Shown: positions 27,517 to 37,379, counted from the stretch's first letter. The stretch is 64,000 bases of DNA from Desulfonatronum sp. (GCA_011049455.1 DSBL01000082.1:1-64000); one strand, 5' to 3'. Made by a program: numbers and translations. Notes: generated from the letters alone by a model not told the origin.

Positions 27517-27933
27517 GTGACCATCAAGCCGCAAATTTTTCAAAACATGCTCCGGGTCTACGGCCACCACTCGGTGCAAGGCCGGAGAATGGCCCGGTAT
27601 CGCATGTTGCTTCAGCAATCCATGGCCGGGGACATGGTCACCTTGTCCAAGGAATCAAAAAGAAAGCAGTTGGTGGAAAAAATCGCCCGGGAAATTATGG
27701 AAAGTCTGATGGTCTCGGAAAGCTCTAACCCGGTGGTTCAGGATGTCAAAAAGGAACTGCAGGATGAATTCGGGTTTTTCATGGAGTTCGGATACCCTCC
27801 ACTGGCAACTGAAATCCAGATTTTGCGCAAGGAAGGGGAGAATCTCCAGGAAATCACCGGCGAAGAGAAACGCTTCATGTTGGAAAAGCTTTGGCGCATC
27901 ATCCTCAACAAAGTCAATGAAACCATGCTGTAA
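27517..27933 (+). CDS. Conserved hypothetical protein preceding flgM (DVU0524-like)
   Basis: 138 aa from GTG 27517, chosen because GAGGAG lies 9 nt upstream and the sigma-28 promoter sits inside the longer ORF. The protein is helical and charged (KESKRKQLVEKIAREIMESL) with no signal peptide or known catalytic motif. From memory, a similar gene precedes flgM in Desulfovibrio (DVU0524). Expression from a late flagellar promoter points to a role in flagellar assembly or control; I cannot name one. Confidence 0.75.
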   Translation: MTIKPQIFQNMLRVYGHHSVQGRRMARYRMLLQQSMAGDMVTLSKESKRKQLVEKIAREIMESLMVSESSNPVVQDVKKELQDEFGFFMEFGYPPLATEIQILRKEGENLQEITGEEKRFMLEKLWRIILNKVNETML

Positions 27934-27951
27934 AAAGCTGGAGGACGATCC

Positions 27952-28266
27952 ATGCAGATAAAAAATTTGACGGAAATGTTTCGTCCCGTGGATAACACGG
28001 ACAATCGTTCCCAAAAAAACAAGGCTGGCCGGTCCGATCGTGATGATTCCTCAGCCGTTGCCGGGGGGGATAGAGTCAGTCTGTCCCGGGCGGCGCAACA
28101 GTACAAATTGGTACAGCAAACGGCCCGAAACAGTCCGGATGTTCGCGCTGAAATGGTTGGGCAGATCAAGGGTCAAGTGGCGAATGGCACTTATGAACTG
28201 AACAGCCGCAAGACCGCCGAGAAGATGATGGAACAGGAATTTGCCTTGTGGAATGAGAATACATAG
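27952..28266 (+). CDS. flgM: Anti-sigma-28 factor FlgM
   Basis: 104 aa. The N-terminus is disordered and charged, followed by the FlgM core: DRVSLSRAAQQYKLV, then VRAEMVGQIKGQVANGTYELNSRKTAEKMM. FlgM holds FliA inactive until it is exported through the finished hook. It is preceded by GGAGG and 18 nt after the upstream gene, under a sigma-28-like promoter, giving the usual autoregulatory loop. The stop is convergent with fliW, 75 bp away. Confidence 0.93.
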   Translation: MQIKNLTEMFRPVDNTDNRSQKNKAGRSDRDDSSAVAGGDRVSLSRAAQQYKLVQQTARNSPDVRAEMVGQIKGQVANGTYELNSRKTAEKMMEQEFALWNENT

Positions 28267-28341
28267 AAAGCCGCTCCGCCGGGTTTGTTCGTCTTATGAC
28301 ACTGATGGCGCTTGAATTCTCCAGCAATTTGGCGTCAGACG

Positions 28342-28791
28342 TTATTGCCTTTCCGGATTCAATCTCACTCTCGGCGGGTGGCGCAACTGGTTTTGCGGCA
28401 CCTGCATTCCCCGTCGCGCTCGCGCATTGATCACCAGTGGCCCAACCAGATTGATCACCGCGTCCTCGGGCCTGCCCGGGGGGATGGTCACGGTTACCAA
28501 AACCACCGCTTCCCGTATATTTTTCAAACGCAGCATCTCCTGCTCCGCCGTCCCGATTCGGATGCGGTAGTCGGGCACGTAAACATACGGATCGGCTACC
28601 ATCAAACCCAGACTCGGGTCGCTGCTGCTTTGCAGGAGGAAAAAGGCCGAGTCTTCCCGTACCCGTACCAGGGCGAATTCTCTTTGGTGCTCGAAACCCA
28701 TCAGGCCCTTGGGGAAGAGGATCAGCCGGTCTTCTTCCACGGTCAATGGACCGACACGAGAATGAATTATTTTTTTGGCTTTCTTGACCAT
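28342..28791 (-). CDS. fliW: Flagellar assembly factor FliW
   Basis: 149 aa with the family landmarks [25 protein letters not shown] and the [15 protein letters not shown] segment. FliW binds CsrA (and flagellin), relieving CsrA repression of flagellin translation. Its first 25 nt overlap csrA in a different frame, so the two are translationally coupled. It is the last gene of the minus-strand flagellar operon. Confidence 0.95.
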   Translation of the reverse strand: MVKKAKKIIHSRVGPLTVEEDRLILFPKGLMGFEHQREFALVRVREDSAFFLLQSSSDPSLGLMVADPYVYVPDYRIRIGTAEQEMLRLKNIREAVVLVTVTIPPGRPEDAVINLVGPLVINARARRGMQVPQNQLRHPPRVRLNPERQ

Positions 28792-29006
28792 AGTTGCGTC
28801 GCCACTAATAGATCCCGGTCACTGGCCTGAACAGCCATCAGGTTTTCTTCCTTGATCCGCAAATAGATCTCCTCCCGATACACGGTCAGCTCCCTGGGCA
28901 CGTCCAGACCCAGTTTGACCTGGCTACCCTGGACCTTGAGCACCGTGACTTTGATCTCGTCTCCTAGATGCAGGCTTTCCCCGACTTTTCGGGTCAGAAT
29001 AAGCAT
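28767..29006 (-). CDS. csrA: Carbon storage regulator CsrA
   Basis: 79 aa. [34 protein letters not shown] is the canonical CsrA beta-strand start, and [14 protein letters not shown] its end; a C-terminal extension ([11 protein letters not shown]) reaches into fliW. It binds GGA motifs in mRNA leaders and here most likely controls flagellin translation with FliW. It starts 25 bp after flgL with GAGG upstream. Confidence 0.97.
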   Translation of the reverse strand: MLILTRKVGESLHLGDEIKVTVLKVQGSQVKLGLDVPRELTVYREEIYLRIKEENLMAVQASDRDLLVATQLWSRKPKK

Positions 29007-29031
29007 GGTCCGCCTCGAGTTCCCGTGGCTT

Positions 29032-30525
29032 CTACAAATAATTGACCAGGCTCATGCGCATGATGGTGGAGGAGGATTTGAGCACCGCCTCATAGGTGAT
29101 CTGCTGCATGGCCATTTTGGTCATCAGGTCGGCCACGTCCACATCCTCGATCTTGCTCTTGCGTTCCTGGGCGTTGAGTTGCAGTCCGTACAGGACGCTG
29201 TCCGTCAAGGCGAGGCGGTTCTCTCGCGCCCCGACCCCGGCCAGATAGGTGGTGATGTGCGTATGGGCTGCGGTCAGTTCCTCCAAGGCCTGTTGAGCCC
29301 CTTGCTGGGTATTTGTTTCCAGGTAGCCGATCAGCTTGCCCACGGTCTCGAACAAATTTGAGCCGGGCTTGCCCAGATCCACCGGCTGATCGTTGTACAG
29401 CCCGCCGAAAACATCCTTGCCGATGTTGTTCATCTGGATGGTTTCGTTCTGGGAAATCTCCACGTGCATCAGGGCCCGATTGGGTCGGATCACAAACTGA
29501 TCGCCTTGCGCGGGCAAGGGATCAACTTCAAGAAAACCTCCAGGAACGGATAAAGAAGCAGGAGGCCCAGCGGGTACGGTATTGCCTGTGGTCCAGTTCT
29601 GACCTCCATCCGAGCTGTAGGAATATCCAATGGATGCGCCAACTGCATCAATCCGAACCATGATATTGCTTCGAAAAACACCGGTTGCATCGGTACTCAG
29701 GCCACCTACAGCACCAAAATATTCAACATCGACCCCGTTCTCGTCATCCCCCTGGTAGACAGCCGTGGGCCGCACCCAGAGCCATGTGCCTGAAGTGTCG
29801 TTGTAGTCATCTTCAGCTGTAGCCGCTACTTCCGACCCAGCGGCAAGAGTGACCTGCACTCCTCCGAGGTCCATGACAACGGGATCATCCGGATTTGCTG
29901 AGGCAGGAAGGATACCATCAGCCCAAGTTTTGCCACCATTGTTAGAATACCTGTATTCTAACGGTACGCTCCCAATTTCCCCGTCTTCAAGAAACTGCAC
30001 CAAGATGGTGCCGCTGGGCCCTCCGGATATATTTTGAATATCCTCGCTGTTGATACTTCCATCATTGCTTTGTCCGAACAAAGCCTCCTTGAATGCCGGC
30101 GTGTCGGTCTTATGCCCGGAATAAATATACTTCCCTTCATAAGAGGCGTTGGAGAGCATGATCAATTGCTGGTACAGCTGACGCGCTTCGTAGGAAATCT
30201 GCTCCCGGTTGTCTCCGCTGAAGGTGCCTGTGGCGCCCTGTTGGGCGAGTTCCTTGAGCCGGGTGACGATGGTGCTGACCTGCATCAGATTCTCGTCAGC
30301 CAGCCCCAGCCATCCCTGTGCCGTGTCGATGTTGTTGCGATATTGCTCCATGGATTTGAGCGAGTCGCGATAGGACAATACGCGTGTCATGCCGATGGGA
30401 TTGTCCGACGGTCTGTTGATCTCCTTTTGGCTGGACGCCTTCAGATTCAACTCCACCAAACCCGTCAGAGAATGGTTCATATAGGTGAGCATGTTCGCGT
30501 AGATATTGCGATGGCTGACGCGCAT
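29032..30525 (-). CDS. flgL: Hook-filament junction protein FlgL
   Basis: 497 aa. Conserved ends: [19 protein letters not shown] with [20 protein letters not shown] at the N-terminus, and [35 protein letters not shown] at the C-terminus. Between residues about 175 and 370 is a variable surface insert containing SNNGGKTW and SSDGGQNW, resembling Asp-box motifs. It is about 180 residues longer than the enteric protein. It forms the second junction ring between hook and filament. AAGGAG lies 9 nt upstream of the ATG. Confidence 0.94.
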   Translation of the reverse strand: MRVSHRNIYANMLTYMNHSLTGLVELNLKASSQKEINRPSDNPIGMTRVLSYRDSLKSMEQYRNNIDTAQGWLGLADENLMQVSTIVTRLKELAQQGATGTFSGDNREQISYEARQLYQQLIMLSNASYEGKYIYSGHKTDTPAFKEALFGQSNDGSINSEDIQNISGGPSGTILVQFLEDGEIGSVPLEYRYSNNGGKTWADGILPASANPDDPVVMDLGGVQVTLAAGSEVAATAEDDYNDTSGTWLWVRPTAVYQGDDENGVDVEYFGAVGGLSTDATGVFRSNIMVRIDAVGASIGYSYSSDGGQNWTTGNTVPAGPPASLSVPGGFLEVDPLPAQGDQFVIRPNRALMHVEISQNETIQMNNIGKDVFGGLYNDQPVDLGKPGSNLFETVGKLIGYLETNTQQGAQQALEELTAAHTHITTYLAGVGARENRLALTDSVLYGLQLNAQERKSKIEDVDVADLMTKMAMQQITYEAVLKSSSTIMRMSLVNYL

Positions 30526-30591
30526 GTGAGATCACTCCTTGCCAATGGTATTGAATGACTTGGCACTTTTGGGCAATGACAAACATTGCTC

Positions 30592-32688
30592 CTACTTCAT
30601 GGACAGAATGGTCTGGAACATCTGGTCGGCGGTGGAAATGAGCTTGGCCGCGGCGCTGTAGGAATGCTGAAATTTGATCAGACTGCTCATTTCCTCGTCC
30701 AGGTTTACTCCGGATACTTCTTCCTGCCGGTTGTTCAAATCCGTGGCCAATGCCTTGTGGTAATTGAAGTTGAACCTGGCGTTGGCTGTGGCCGCGCCTA
30801 CATTACCCACCAGGGAGTTGTAGTAGTCGGACAAGGTTTGCGTTGTATTGCCTTCGAACGACGTACTGAAACCGACCTTGGCATACTGCAGGGAGGCCAT
30901 GGCCAAGGCCGTAGCGTTGTCGCCAGGATTAACCTCTCCGACGCCGTTCACATGCCCGGCGTTGATCATGTCCAGGTTGTTGAACACGGTCTGGTTCATG
31001 CTCAAGCCGCGAGCGTCGTCTCCCTCGAAAAAGGTGTTGATACCCAAAGCGGCCAACAGGCCTGTGGAGTCGGAGCCGAAGGCAAAGGAATAGTCGTTAT
31101 AGGTTGGGTCAGGGTCCACAGATATTTGCAGACGATTATTAACAATTGATGCAGTAATCCCGTCTACGGCATTAAATGCGTCTTCAACATCTTGGAGAGT
31201 GTGGAACGCTGGGTCAAAATTGGGATCAACGCTGCCACCCGCAGGAAAGACTAAACTCGTTGGAGTCGGATTGCCGTTAGGGTCATAAACCCAGATGGTC
31301 AGGCTCCCTTCCTGCAGCTTGTCACCAAAAAAAAGTCCGGAGGTCAGATCACCCAATGCCGCGCCGGTATCGGAAAGACCATACGTTCCATACACTTCGG
31401 TGAAGTTCTGCAATCCGGCGCCCTGACTGTGGATGCGGTTTGCTTCCCAGGCCAGAGTCACAGCCAGGGAGTCCAGTTTTTCCCGGAACTGACCGACATA
31501 GTCGTCGCGGAAATTGAAATACCCGGCCAAGCTCCCGCCCACGGCCCGGCGATTGTTGTCCTCGCCGTTGAAATGAATCTGCGGGGTGATGTTCATGTAC
31601 GAAGAGGTGTTCTCGTACCAATACAGGCCGGTCTTGGGCACGACGGTAAAGCGATCGCCGACTGATAAATTGCCAGCCGTGCCAGGATCAAACCAAATTT
31701 CCACTCCGTTGATATTGATCGAATAGTCACTGTCGCCGGCGGTAAATGTTTCCGAAAGCCAAGATTTTCCTCCATCCAAAGAGACCTCGAATTTTGGCCT
31801 GTTTGCAGGGTCAGCATCTGATAAATCGCCGGCTGTAACGATTCTTACAAGATACTCCCGCTCGGAACTTCCCGAAAATTCAATGCTTCCATTGAATGTG
31901 GACCCGGAAGTCAGCGAAGCATAACTCTTCGGCCCATCAAATTTCAGCTCGAAGTGGGTTTCACCGTCCACCAGCGTGTGCCCGGCCTTGGTGATCACCA
32001 GGAGTTGGCCGCTGCCCTTGTCCTGGGTCTGGATGTCGATGATCCCGGCCAGTTCCCTGAGCAGAGAGTCCCGCTCGTCATACAGGGCATTGGCGTTGTT
32101 CTGGCCGGGGATGTCGTGCACCCTGATCTGGAGGTTGAGTTCCGCGATCTGGACCATCAGTTCATTGGCCCGATCCACGTCCTGACGGATGAAGTCATCC
32201 ATCTGCTGTTGGAACAAAGACAGGTCCCGGTCCACCTGGTTGATGATCTGGGTCACGTTGTGCGCAGTGCTCATGAGCTGGCTGCGCGAGGCCATATCGT
32301 CGGGCCGCAACGACAGGTTCTGCCAATCCGCCCAGAATTTGGCCATGGCGTTGTTCAGCCCATCACCAATGGATTCGTTGAACAGCAGTTCCACGTTGCG
32401 CAAATTGGTGAACAGGGCGTCCCATCGGTCACGGGACGAGGACTTGTCCAGGTACTGGCGCTCGATGAAATAGTCGAAATGGCGAAGGACCCCGGCGGCC
32501 TTGACTCCGGTCCCGATCTGCCCTGGCCGGTAGTCGATGCTGACGTTTTCCTCCAGGCGCACGGACCGTCGGCTGTAGCCCGGGGTGTTCACATTGGCGA
32601 TGTTCTCGCCGGTCACGTGAATGGCCGCCTGAAAAGCCAGCAGCGCTCCTTTGCCAGTGTTCAGCAGCGAGTTGATGCCGACGGTCAT
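30592..32688 (-). CDS. flgK: Hook-filament junction protein FlgK
   Basis: 698 aa from ATG 32688 (GGAG 7 nt upstream; the track's TTG start adds two residues). N-terminal INSLLNTGKGALLAFQAAIHVTGENIANVNTPGYSRR and C-terminal VNLDEEMSSLIKFQHSYSAAAKLISTADQMFQTIL are canonical. The middle is enlarged and carries the Asp-box-like segment SLDGGKSW. It makes the first junction ring between hook and filament and follows its chaperone gene flgN by 12 bp. Confidence 0.95.
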   Translation of the reverse strand: MTVGINSLLNTGKGALLAFQAAIHVTGENIANVNTPGYSRRSVRLEENVSIDYRPGQIGTGVKAAGVLRHFDYFIERQYLDKSSSRDRWDALFTNLRNVELLFNESIGDGLNNAMAKFWADWQNLSLRPDDMASRSQLMSTAHNVTQIINQVDRDLSLFQQQMDDFIRQDVDRANELMVQIAELNLQIRVHDIPGQNNANALYDERDSLLRELAGIIDIQTQDKGSGQLLVITKAGHTLVDGETHFELKFDGPKSYASLTSGSTFNGSIEFSGSSEREYLVRIVTAGDLSDADPANRPKFEVSLDGGKSWLSETFTAGDSDYSININGVEIWFDPGTAGNLSVGDRFTVVPKTGLYWYENTSSYMNITPQIHFNGEDNNRRAVGGSLAGYFNFRDDYVGQFREKLDSLAVTLAWEANRIHSQGAGLQNFTEVYGTYGLSDTGAALGDLTSGLFFGDKLQEGSLTIWVYDPNGNPTPTSLVFPAGGSVDPNFDPAFHTLQDVEDAFNAVDGITASIVNNRLQISVDPDPTYNDYSFAFGSDSTGLLAALGINTFFEGDDARGLSMNQTVFNNLDMINAGHVNGVGEVNPGDNATALAMASLQYAKVGFSTSFEGNTTQTLSDYYNSLVGNVGAATANARFNFNYHKALATDLNNRQEEVSGVNLDEEMSSLIKFQHSYSAAAKLISTADQMFQTILSMK

Positions 32689-32700
32689 CAGCAATCTCCT

Positions 32701-33180
32701 TTACATTCGCCCATGGAGCAGGGCGCCGGCTCCGTCAGGATGCCGCCATGTGCCGCGCTGGGAGTAGGTATGTCCATTCTTGGGCTTAATCTCCGCGCTC
32801 AAAAAATTCAGCAAGGCTTGGTTTTGGTCCAGCAAGGCCATGGCCGTTTCCATGATTTGGGCTGCTTTGCGCGCGCAGATCTGTTCCTGCTGATCGATAT
32901 CCCGCAGCAAAGACGCCACCATTGACTGATCGGCCTGGTCCACCAGGGACGGCAGATCGCGCATGGCCGGTAACGCCGGATCCAATGCCTGGATCTGCCC
33001 TTTGAGTTCCTGGCGTTCAACGGCCAACTGCCTGAGCAGATCCTGAATGGAGAATTCGATTTGAGAAACGGACTGAGGGTCACCCTTGGAAAGGAATCCA
33101 AACTCTTCGTCCTGCAGTTGTTCCAAGAGTGCAAGGGCTTGTTTCTGACGGTTGAGATTCTCGGAAAATGGCTGGCTCAT
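32701..33180 (-). CDS. flgN: Flagellar export chaperone FlgN-like
   Basis: 159 aa from ATG 33180, with GAGGTG 3-4 nt upstream; the track ORF adds 36 residues of upstream sequence. The protein is almost wholly alpha-helical (NLNRQKQALALLEQLQDEEFGFL ... ICARKAAQIMETAMALLDQNQALLNFLS) as expected of the FlgN/FlgK chaperone. It should escort FlgK and FlgL to the export gate. Assignment rests on the fold pattern and position directly before flgK. Confidence 0.82.
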   Translation of the reverse strand: MSQPFSENLNRQKQALALLEQLQDEEFGFLSKGDPQSVSQIEFSIQDLLRQLAVERQELKGQIQALDPALPAMRDLPSLVDQADQSMVASLLRDIDQQEQICARKAAQIMETAMALLDQNQALLNFLSAEIKPKNGHTYSQRGTWRHPDGAGALLHGRM

Positions 33181-33218
33181 AAGCACCTCGAGACAATGAG
33201 AGGGTTTTACATCATTTT

Positions 33219-34343
33219 TTAGACTGAATCCGGCCGACCTATGGGCAGTCCAGCCAACAGACGGTCCCGGATCTGTTTCGGATTCCAAGCCAGGTTCCCC
33301 TGGCGGATCTCGAAATGCAGGTGCGGCCCTGTAGATCGCCCGGAAGCTCCCACAGTGGCGATGGTCTGCCCAGCATGCACCTGATCCCCGACCCTGGCCT
33401 TGTTTGCATCATTGTGCGCGTAGTATGTACGCCACCCCCCGTCGTGCTCCAGCACAACCATCTTGCCGTATCCGCCCCGTTCGCCGGCGAACACGACCCG
33501 ACCATCCCAGGCCGCCTGCACAGGGGTTCCCATGGCCGCGACAAGGTCCACGCCGGCATGCCAGGCGCGTTCTCCGGTGAACGGATCATTGCGCCAGCCG
33601 AAACCGGAAGAAACCCGCGACTGCAAAGGCCACTGCATGGGCGGCAGGCCGACGGGGGGCGTCATTTCAGGAGTTGTGCCTCCCTCCAGGGACAAAGCGC
33701 CGGGGTGCTCCGGAACAACACCGCCGCGCTCCTCAATGGCACGGGCCAAAGAACGCACAATCCCCATGACCCCGGAAGGCCCGGGCATGATCACCGGTTC
33801 AGCCTGTCCATTCTCCGTGGATACATGAGATCCTTTGCCTGATCCCGCGTTTTGTCCGTTGGTCATGGCTCGCTGGTCGAAGGATTCCCTGGTCTTGTTC
33901 GACGAGGTTCCTTTTTCATTCACCGCGTGGTCGTATGGTTCAAGCAGGGTCATAGTCGGGATGTTGCCGGATGGGGGGGAGCTGGTCTGGCTGGCTTTGA
34001 CCTGATGTTCGCGAAGTTGTTCAAAAATCATGTCGCCCAGGCCGATGCCTCCTCTGCGGGCCAAAAGCACGGACATTTCAGCATCAAAATGAGATTGCCA
34101 GAACTCCTCGTCCCGGCTGTGCAACAATCCCTCCTTGGGAACCGTAGCCCGCATCTGCTTGAGCATTTGATGGATGAAAATGGCTTCGAAATCCTGACTG
34201 GCCTCCCGCAGCTTGTCCTCGCGTTTGTCCCCGGCCGAGTTCTCCAGCTGCTCCCGCAAGCGCATGGATTCCATGCGACGCCGGACATCCTCGTGCATGG
34301 CTTGGGGCAGCAACCCCCCGGGGTTCAGAGGGGAATCAACCAT
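33219..34343 (-). CDS. flgJ: FlgJ-like rod-binding protein fused to M23 (LytM) peptidase
   Basis: 374 aa. Residues about 45-110 form the rod-binding (Rod-binding/FlgJ_N) domain (LREASQDFEAIFIHQMLKQMRATVP, FDAEMSVLLARRGGIGLGDMI). A linker of about 120 residues leads to an M23 domain with zinc motifs HAGVD and HLHFE. The enteric protein carries a glucosaminidase instead, so here a peptidase should open peptidoglycan for the rod. The ATG at 34343 overlaps the flgI stop by one nucleotide (TGATG). Confidence 0.93.
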   Translation of the reverse strand: MVDSPLNPGGLLPQAMHEDVRRRMESMRLREQLENSAGDKREDKLREASQDFEAIFIHQMLKQMRATVPKEGLLHSRDEEFWQSHFDAEMSVLLARRGGIGLGDMIFEQLREHQVKASQTSSPPSGNIPTMTLLEPYDHAVNEKGTSSNKTRESFDQRAMTNGQNAGSGKGSHVSTENGQAEPVIMPGPSGVMGIVRSLARAIEERGGVVPEHPGALSLEGGTTPEMTPPVGLPPMQWPLQSRVSSGFGWRNDPFTGERAWHAGVDLVAAMGTPVQAAWDGRVVFAGERGGYGKMVVLEHDGGWRTYYAHNDANKARVGDQVHAGQTIATVGASGRSTGPHLHFEIRQGNLAWNPKQIRDRLLAGLPIGRPDSV

Positions 34344-35464
34344 CAAATGACCTCCACATCCGCATGCAGGGCTCCGGCGGCTTTTAACGTGCGCAAGATG
34401 GAGATCAGATCGCGCGGGGTCGCACCGATGGCGTTCAGGCCATTGATCAGGTCTTGCAGCGTGGCCCCCTCAAGCAGGGTCAACCGGCGGTCTTCCTCGC
34501 GAATGCCCAATTCCGTACGCGGTACAACAGCCGTTTCGCCCAAGGAAAAAGGCATGGGCTGAACCACTTCCGGCTGTTCGGAAACCACAATGTGCAAGTT
34601 GCCGTGCGCTACGGCCACCTTGGACAAGCGCACATTTTGCCCCACCACCACGGTTCCGGTCTTTTCATCGACAACAACCCGCGCTCGATCGTCCGGGATG
34701 ACCGGGAGATTTTCCAGGGCCGCCACGAACGGCACAAGATTGCCCTGGTAAAGGTCGGGGACGTCCACTTCGATGGTGGAGATGTCCATGGCCCGGGCCA
34801 AGGGAGAACCGAAATTCTGGTTGATCCTGTCCACGACCTGCAGGGCCGTGGAGAAATCATTGGTCTGCAAATGTAAAACCACGTTTTCCTGCTGGTTGAA
34901 GGCAAAAGGCACGGAGCGTTCCACCGTGGCGCCATTGGGGATCAATCCCACAGTGGTTATGTTTTTCTGGGCCTGGGCAGCTTCTCCGCCAGCGCTGAAT
35001 CCCCCGATAATCAACGGACCCTGGGCCAAAGCATAAATCTCGCCGTCCACGCCGCGCATCGGCGTCATGAGCAAAACCCCGCCCAAAAGGCTCGTGGAAT
35101 CGCCAACGGACGACACGGATACGTCCAGGCTGGAGCCGGCTTTGGAAGATACGGGCATCTGGGTGGTGACCATGACCGCGGCGACATTGCGCACCCGCAA
35201 TTTGGTTCGATCCACGCGCACACCCATGCGTTCCAGCATGTTGGACATGGATTGTATCGTGAACTCCGCTCCGCGACGATCCCCTGTCCCGGAAAGGCCC
35301 ACCACCAGACCGTATCCCACCAACTGATTGCTTCTGGCCCCGGCAAACGTGGCGATATCCTTGATTCGGACCGTGGCCTGGACGGACGAGGGGAGCAATG
35401 TGAACACCACGCCCATAATCAAAGCCAGAAGGGGCGTGCGCAGGCAAAAAAATGTGGAATGCAT
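34343..35464 (-). CDS. flgI: Flagellar P-ring protein FlgI
   Basis: 373 aa with a signal peptide (LLALIMGVVFTLLPSSVQA) and the family sequences VRIKDIATFAGARSNQLVGYGLVVGLSGTGD and the closing LINGLNAIGATPRDLISILRTLKAAGALHADVEVI. It forms the periplasmic P ring around the rod. GGGAG lies 8 nt upstream of the ATG. Its stop is joined to the flgJ start. Confidence 0.97.
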   Translation of the reverse strand: MHSTFFCLRTPLLALIMGVVFTLLPSSVQATVRIKDIATFAGARSNQLVGYGLVVGLSGTGDRRGAEFTIQSMSNMLERMGVRVDRTKLRVRNVAAVMVTTQMPVSSKAGSSLDVSVSSVGDSTSLLGGVLLMTPMRGVDGEIYALAQGPLIIGGFSAGGEAAQAQKNITTVGLIPNGATVERSVPFAFNQQENVVLHLQTNDFSTALQVVDRINQNFGSPLARAMDISTIEVDVPDLYQGNLVPFVAALENLPVIPDDRARVVVDEKTGTVVVGQNVRLSKVAVAHGNLHIVVSEQPEVVQPMPFSLGETAVVPRTELGIREEDRRLTLLEGATLQDLINGLNAIGATPRDLISILRTLKAAGALHADVEVI

Positions 35465-35536
35465 AAAATCAACTCCCTTGGTCTATTCACAGGTCACAAT
35501 GCGGTTGAAATTTAATCGTGTTGTGAATTTTAGTCC

Positions 35537-36274
35537 CTAGAACGGCCAGACATTTTCCAGAATCCGGGTCAGCCAGCCTGGGCGTTGCTTGTCCGCCAAG
35601 ATCCCCATGCCGTAGAATTCAATCGTGGCATCAGCCATGTGCGTGGAGGGAATGGTGTTGTCCTGATCAATGTCCGTGGAGCGTACCAGACCCCGGACAA
35701 CAATGATCTGGGTTTCGTTGTTGACGCGGATTTCTCGAGCCCCTTCCACCTGCAACACTCCGCCTTGAAGCACCCGGACAACCCTCGCGCCCACCGTGGC
35801 GGTGATTGTGGATTCCCGTTTGGTTTCGCCGTCGCCCTTGAATTCGCTGGTGGAACTTGCCCTGATAAGCGGAGTGTCACCAAAATTGTCCCGGTCAACT
35901 CCCAAGCCTGACAGTCCCATGTTGATCAGCCGCTGATCCAAGAGATGTTCAATGCCCATGCCGATGCTGGAATCGCGGGAAGCGTCCGTGGTGGCCTTGT
36001 TGGTGGCCTGGGAATTCTCCACGATATTGATCATGACGATGTCCCCGACTCTGCGAGCCCGGTTGTCCGCAAAAAGCATCTCAGCGCTGGCCGGATTGAA
36101 CAGCGACCCCGGATTCTGTTCCGCCGGGGGAGGAATCTCGACTCCCTGGGTGAGCAGGGGGGTCGGCACGCTCTGCGTTGTTGCAGGGGCGCAGGCATAA
36201 GCGCCGACAAGCAACCCCAAGGTCAGGATTGCTGAAACAAGGTCATTTTGCTTTGGCTGCGGGAATATATGCAT
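35537..36274 (-). CDS. flgH: Flagellar L-ring lipoprotein FlgH
   Basis: 245 aa from ATG 36274, with GGAGG 4 nt upstream; the track start adds 21 residues lying in the flgA overlap zone. The signal peptide ends in a lipobox (VGAYAC). Conserved segments are LFADNRARRVGDIVMINIVENSQATNKATT and the C-terminal VRSTDIDQDNTIPSTHMADATIEFYG. It forms the outer-membrane L ring. It lies 59 bp after flgA. Confidence 0.95.
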   Translation of the reverse strand: MHIFPQPKQNDLVSAILTLGLLVGAYACAPATTQSVPTPLLTQGVEIPPPAEQNPGSLFNPASAEMLFADNRARRVGDIVMINIVENSQATNKATTDASRDSSIGMGIEHLLDQRLINMGLSGLGVDRDNFGDTPLIRASSTSEFKGDGETKRESTITATVGARVVRVLQGGVLQVEGAREIRVNNETQIIVVRGLVRSTDIDQDNTIPSTHMADATIEFYGMGILADKQRPGWLTRILENVWPF

Positions 36275-36333
36275 ACTGCCTCCGATCTTTCCTTGTCTTA
36301 CAACAACTGGTGCCGCTTTTTGTTGTTCCGAAA

Positions 36334-37341
36334 TCACCTGACCACGACGGTTTCAAAATCTCGAATTCTAGCCAGGATTTCACTGGAATTCTGCAAATTT
36401 CGCACCGGAATGGTTTCGCCGACAGCGCCATCCGCCATGGCTTGGGCCAGGATCTGAAGCCGGACCGTCTCGCCTTCGTATACCAGCAGGACATGATCGC
36501 CCTTGCGTACCGCAGGCAGCGGTTGCAATGATGAACGATATACGACCTGATCCATGCCCACGGGGGTGCGGATCTGCCACGGTCCTCCCGTGCCGTCCCA
36601 AGGCGTCTCGCGCAGATGGGCCAGGTTTTTGCGCTGAAAGATAATGTCTTCAGGCCCTACCGGGGTTCCGGTATTCAGCGGTCTGGCGGCGCAGGGCACG
36701 GACTGCCAGACGTCCAGGAACACCGTTCCCGTCAGTCTGCGAACAATTGTTCCGTCCACGGCGCGAGCCACAAAACGCAGGCTGTTGCGACCAGGCTGCA
36801 GGGTGCCGGGCAACTCAATCTCCAACCTGTCCTGAATATGAGACAAAAAAATATGACTTGGAAGGCGATAATCGCGCAAAACGGTTTCTTCTCCCATCAG
36901 TCGGGCATGAGGAGTCAAAAATGTGACAATGCGGGCTTGAAGATCTTCCTCCAAGATAACCTGTCCCCCGCCCTGCAGCACAACCTGAGAGGGCACTCGA
37001 CAAACCCTCGCCGTCCTTCCCATGTATTGTCCCAGCAAGGATAAAATTTGATCTCTGGACAGGGTCATGGTTCGTCCGGTTTCCGGTGCCGGCCATAATT
37101 CCTGCCCGGAAAGATTTGCCCACTGGTTCCTGCCCTGGGCGGTCAATGGCGCGGCAATATCGCCGAAGGTTACGTGGGAACCGGAAATGGCCGCCACCGG
37201 CTGGATATAAAAATGCCAATAATCCTGTTGGGCTATGGCAATAACAGGGACAATCCCGAAAAGGATGCACGCAAGGACGGCTTGGATTGCAAGCCCCGCT
37301 CGGCTTCGCAACCTCGTCCATGGAACTCTTTGTCTTTGCAT
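36334..37341 (-). CDS. flgA: Flagella basal body P-ring formation protein FlgA
   Basis: 335 aa from ATG 37341 (AGGGA 6 nt upstream); the alternative ATG 37383 would overlap the flgG stop as ATGA and add 14 residues. A long basic n-region and signal peptide (AVLACILFGIVPVIAIA) precede the body; the C-terminal SAF-type domain (RPLNTGTPVGPEDI ... VRKGDHVLLVYEGETVRLQILAQAMADG) is diagnostic. It is a periplasmic chaperone for FlgI. The protein is longer than the enteric one by about 110 residues. Confidence 0.9.
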   Translation of the reverse strand: MQRQRVPWTRLRSRAGLAIQAVLACILFGIVPVIAIAQQDYWHFYIQPVAAISGSHVTFGDIAAPLTAQGRNQWANLSGQELWPAPETGRTMTLSRDQILSLLGQYMGRTARVCRVPSQVVLQGGGQVILEEDLQARIVTFLTPHARLMGEETVLRDYRLPSHIFLSHIQDRLEIELPGTLQPGRNSLRFVARAVDGTIVRRLTGTVFLDVWQSVPCAARPLNTGTPVGPEDIIFQRKNLAHLRETPWDGTGGPWQIRTPVGMDQVVYRSSLQPLPAVRKGDHVLLVYEGETVRLQILAQAMADGAVGETIPVRNLQNSSEILARIRDFETVVVR

Positions 37342-37379
37342 AACGATTCCCTGACATCGAACTAAAAAAACGGGTCTGA

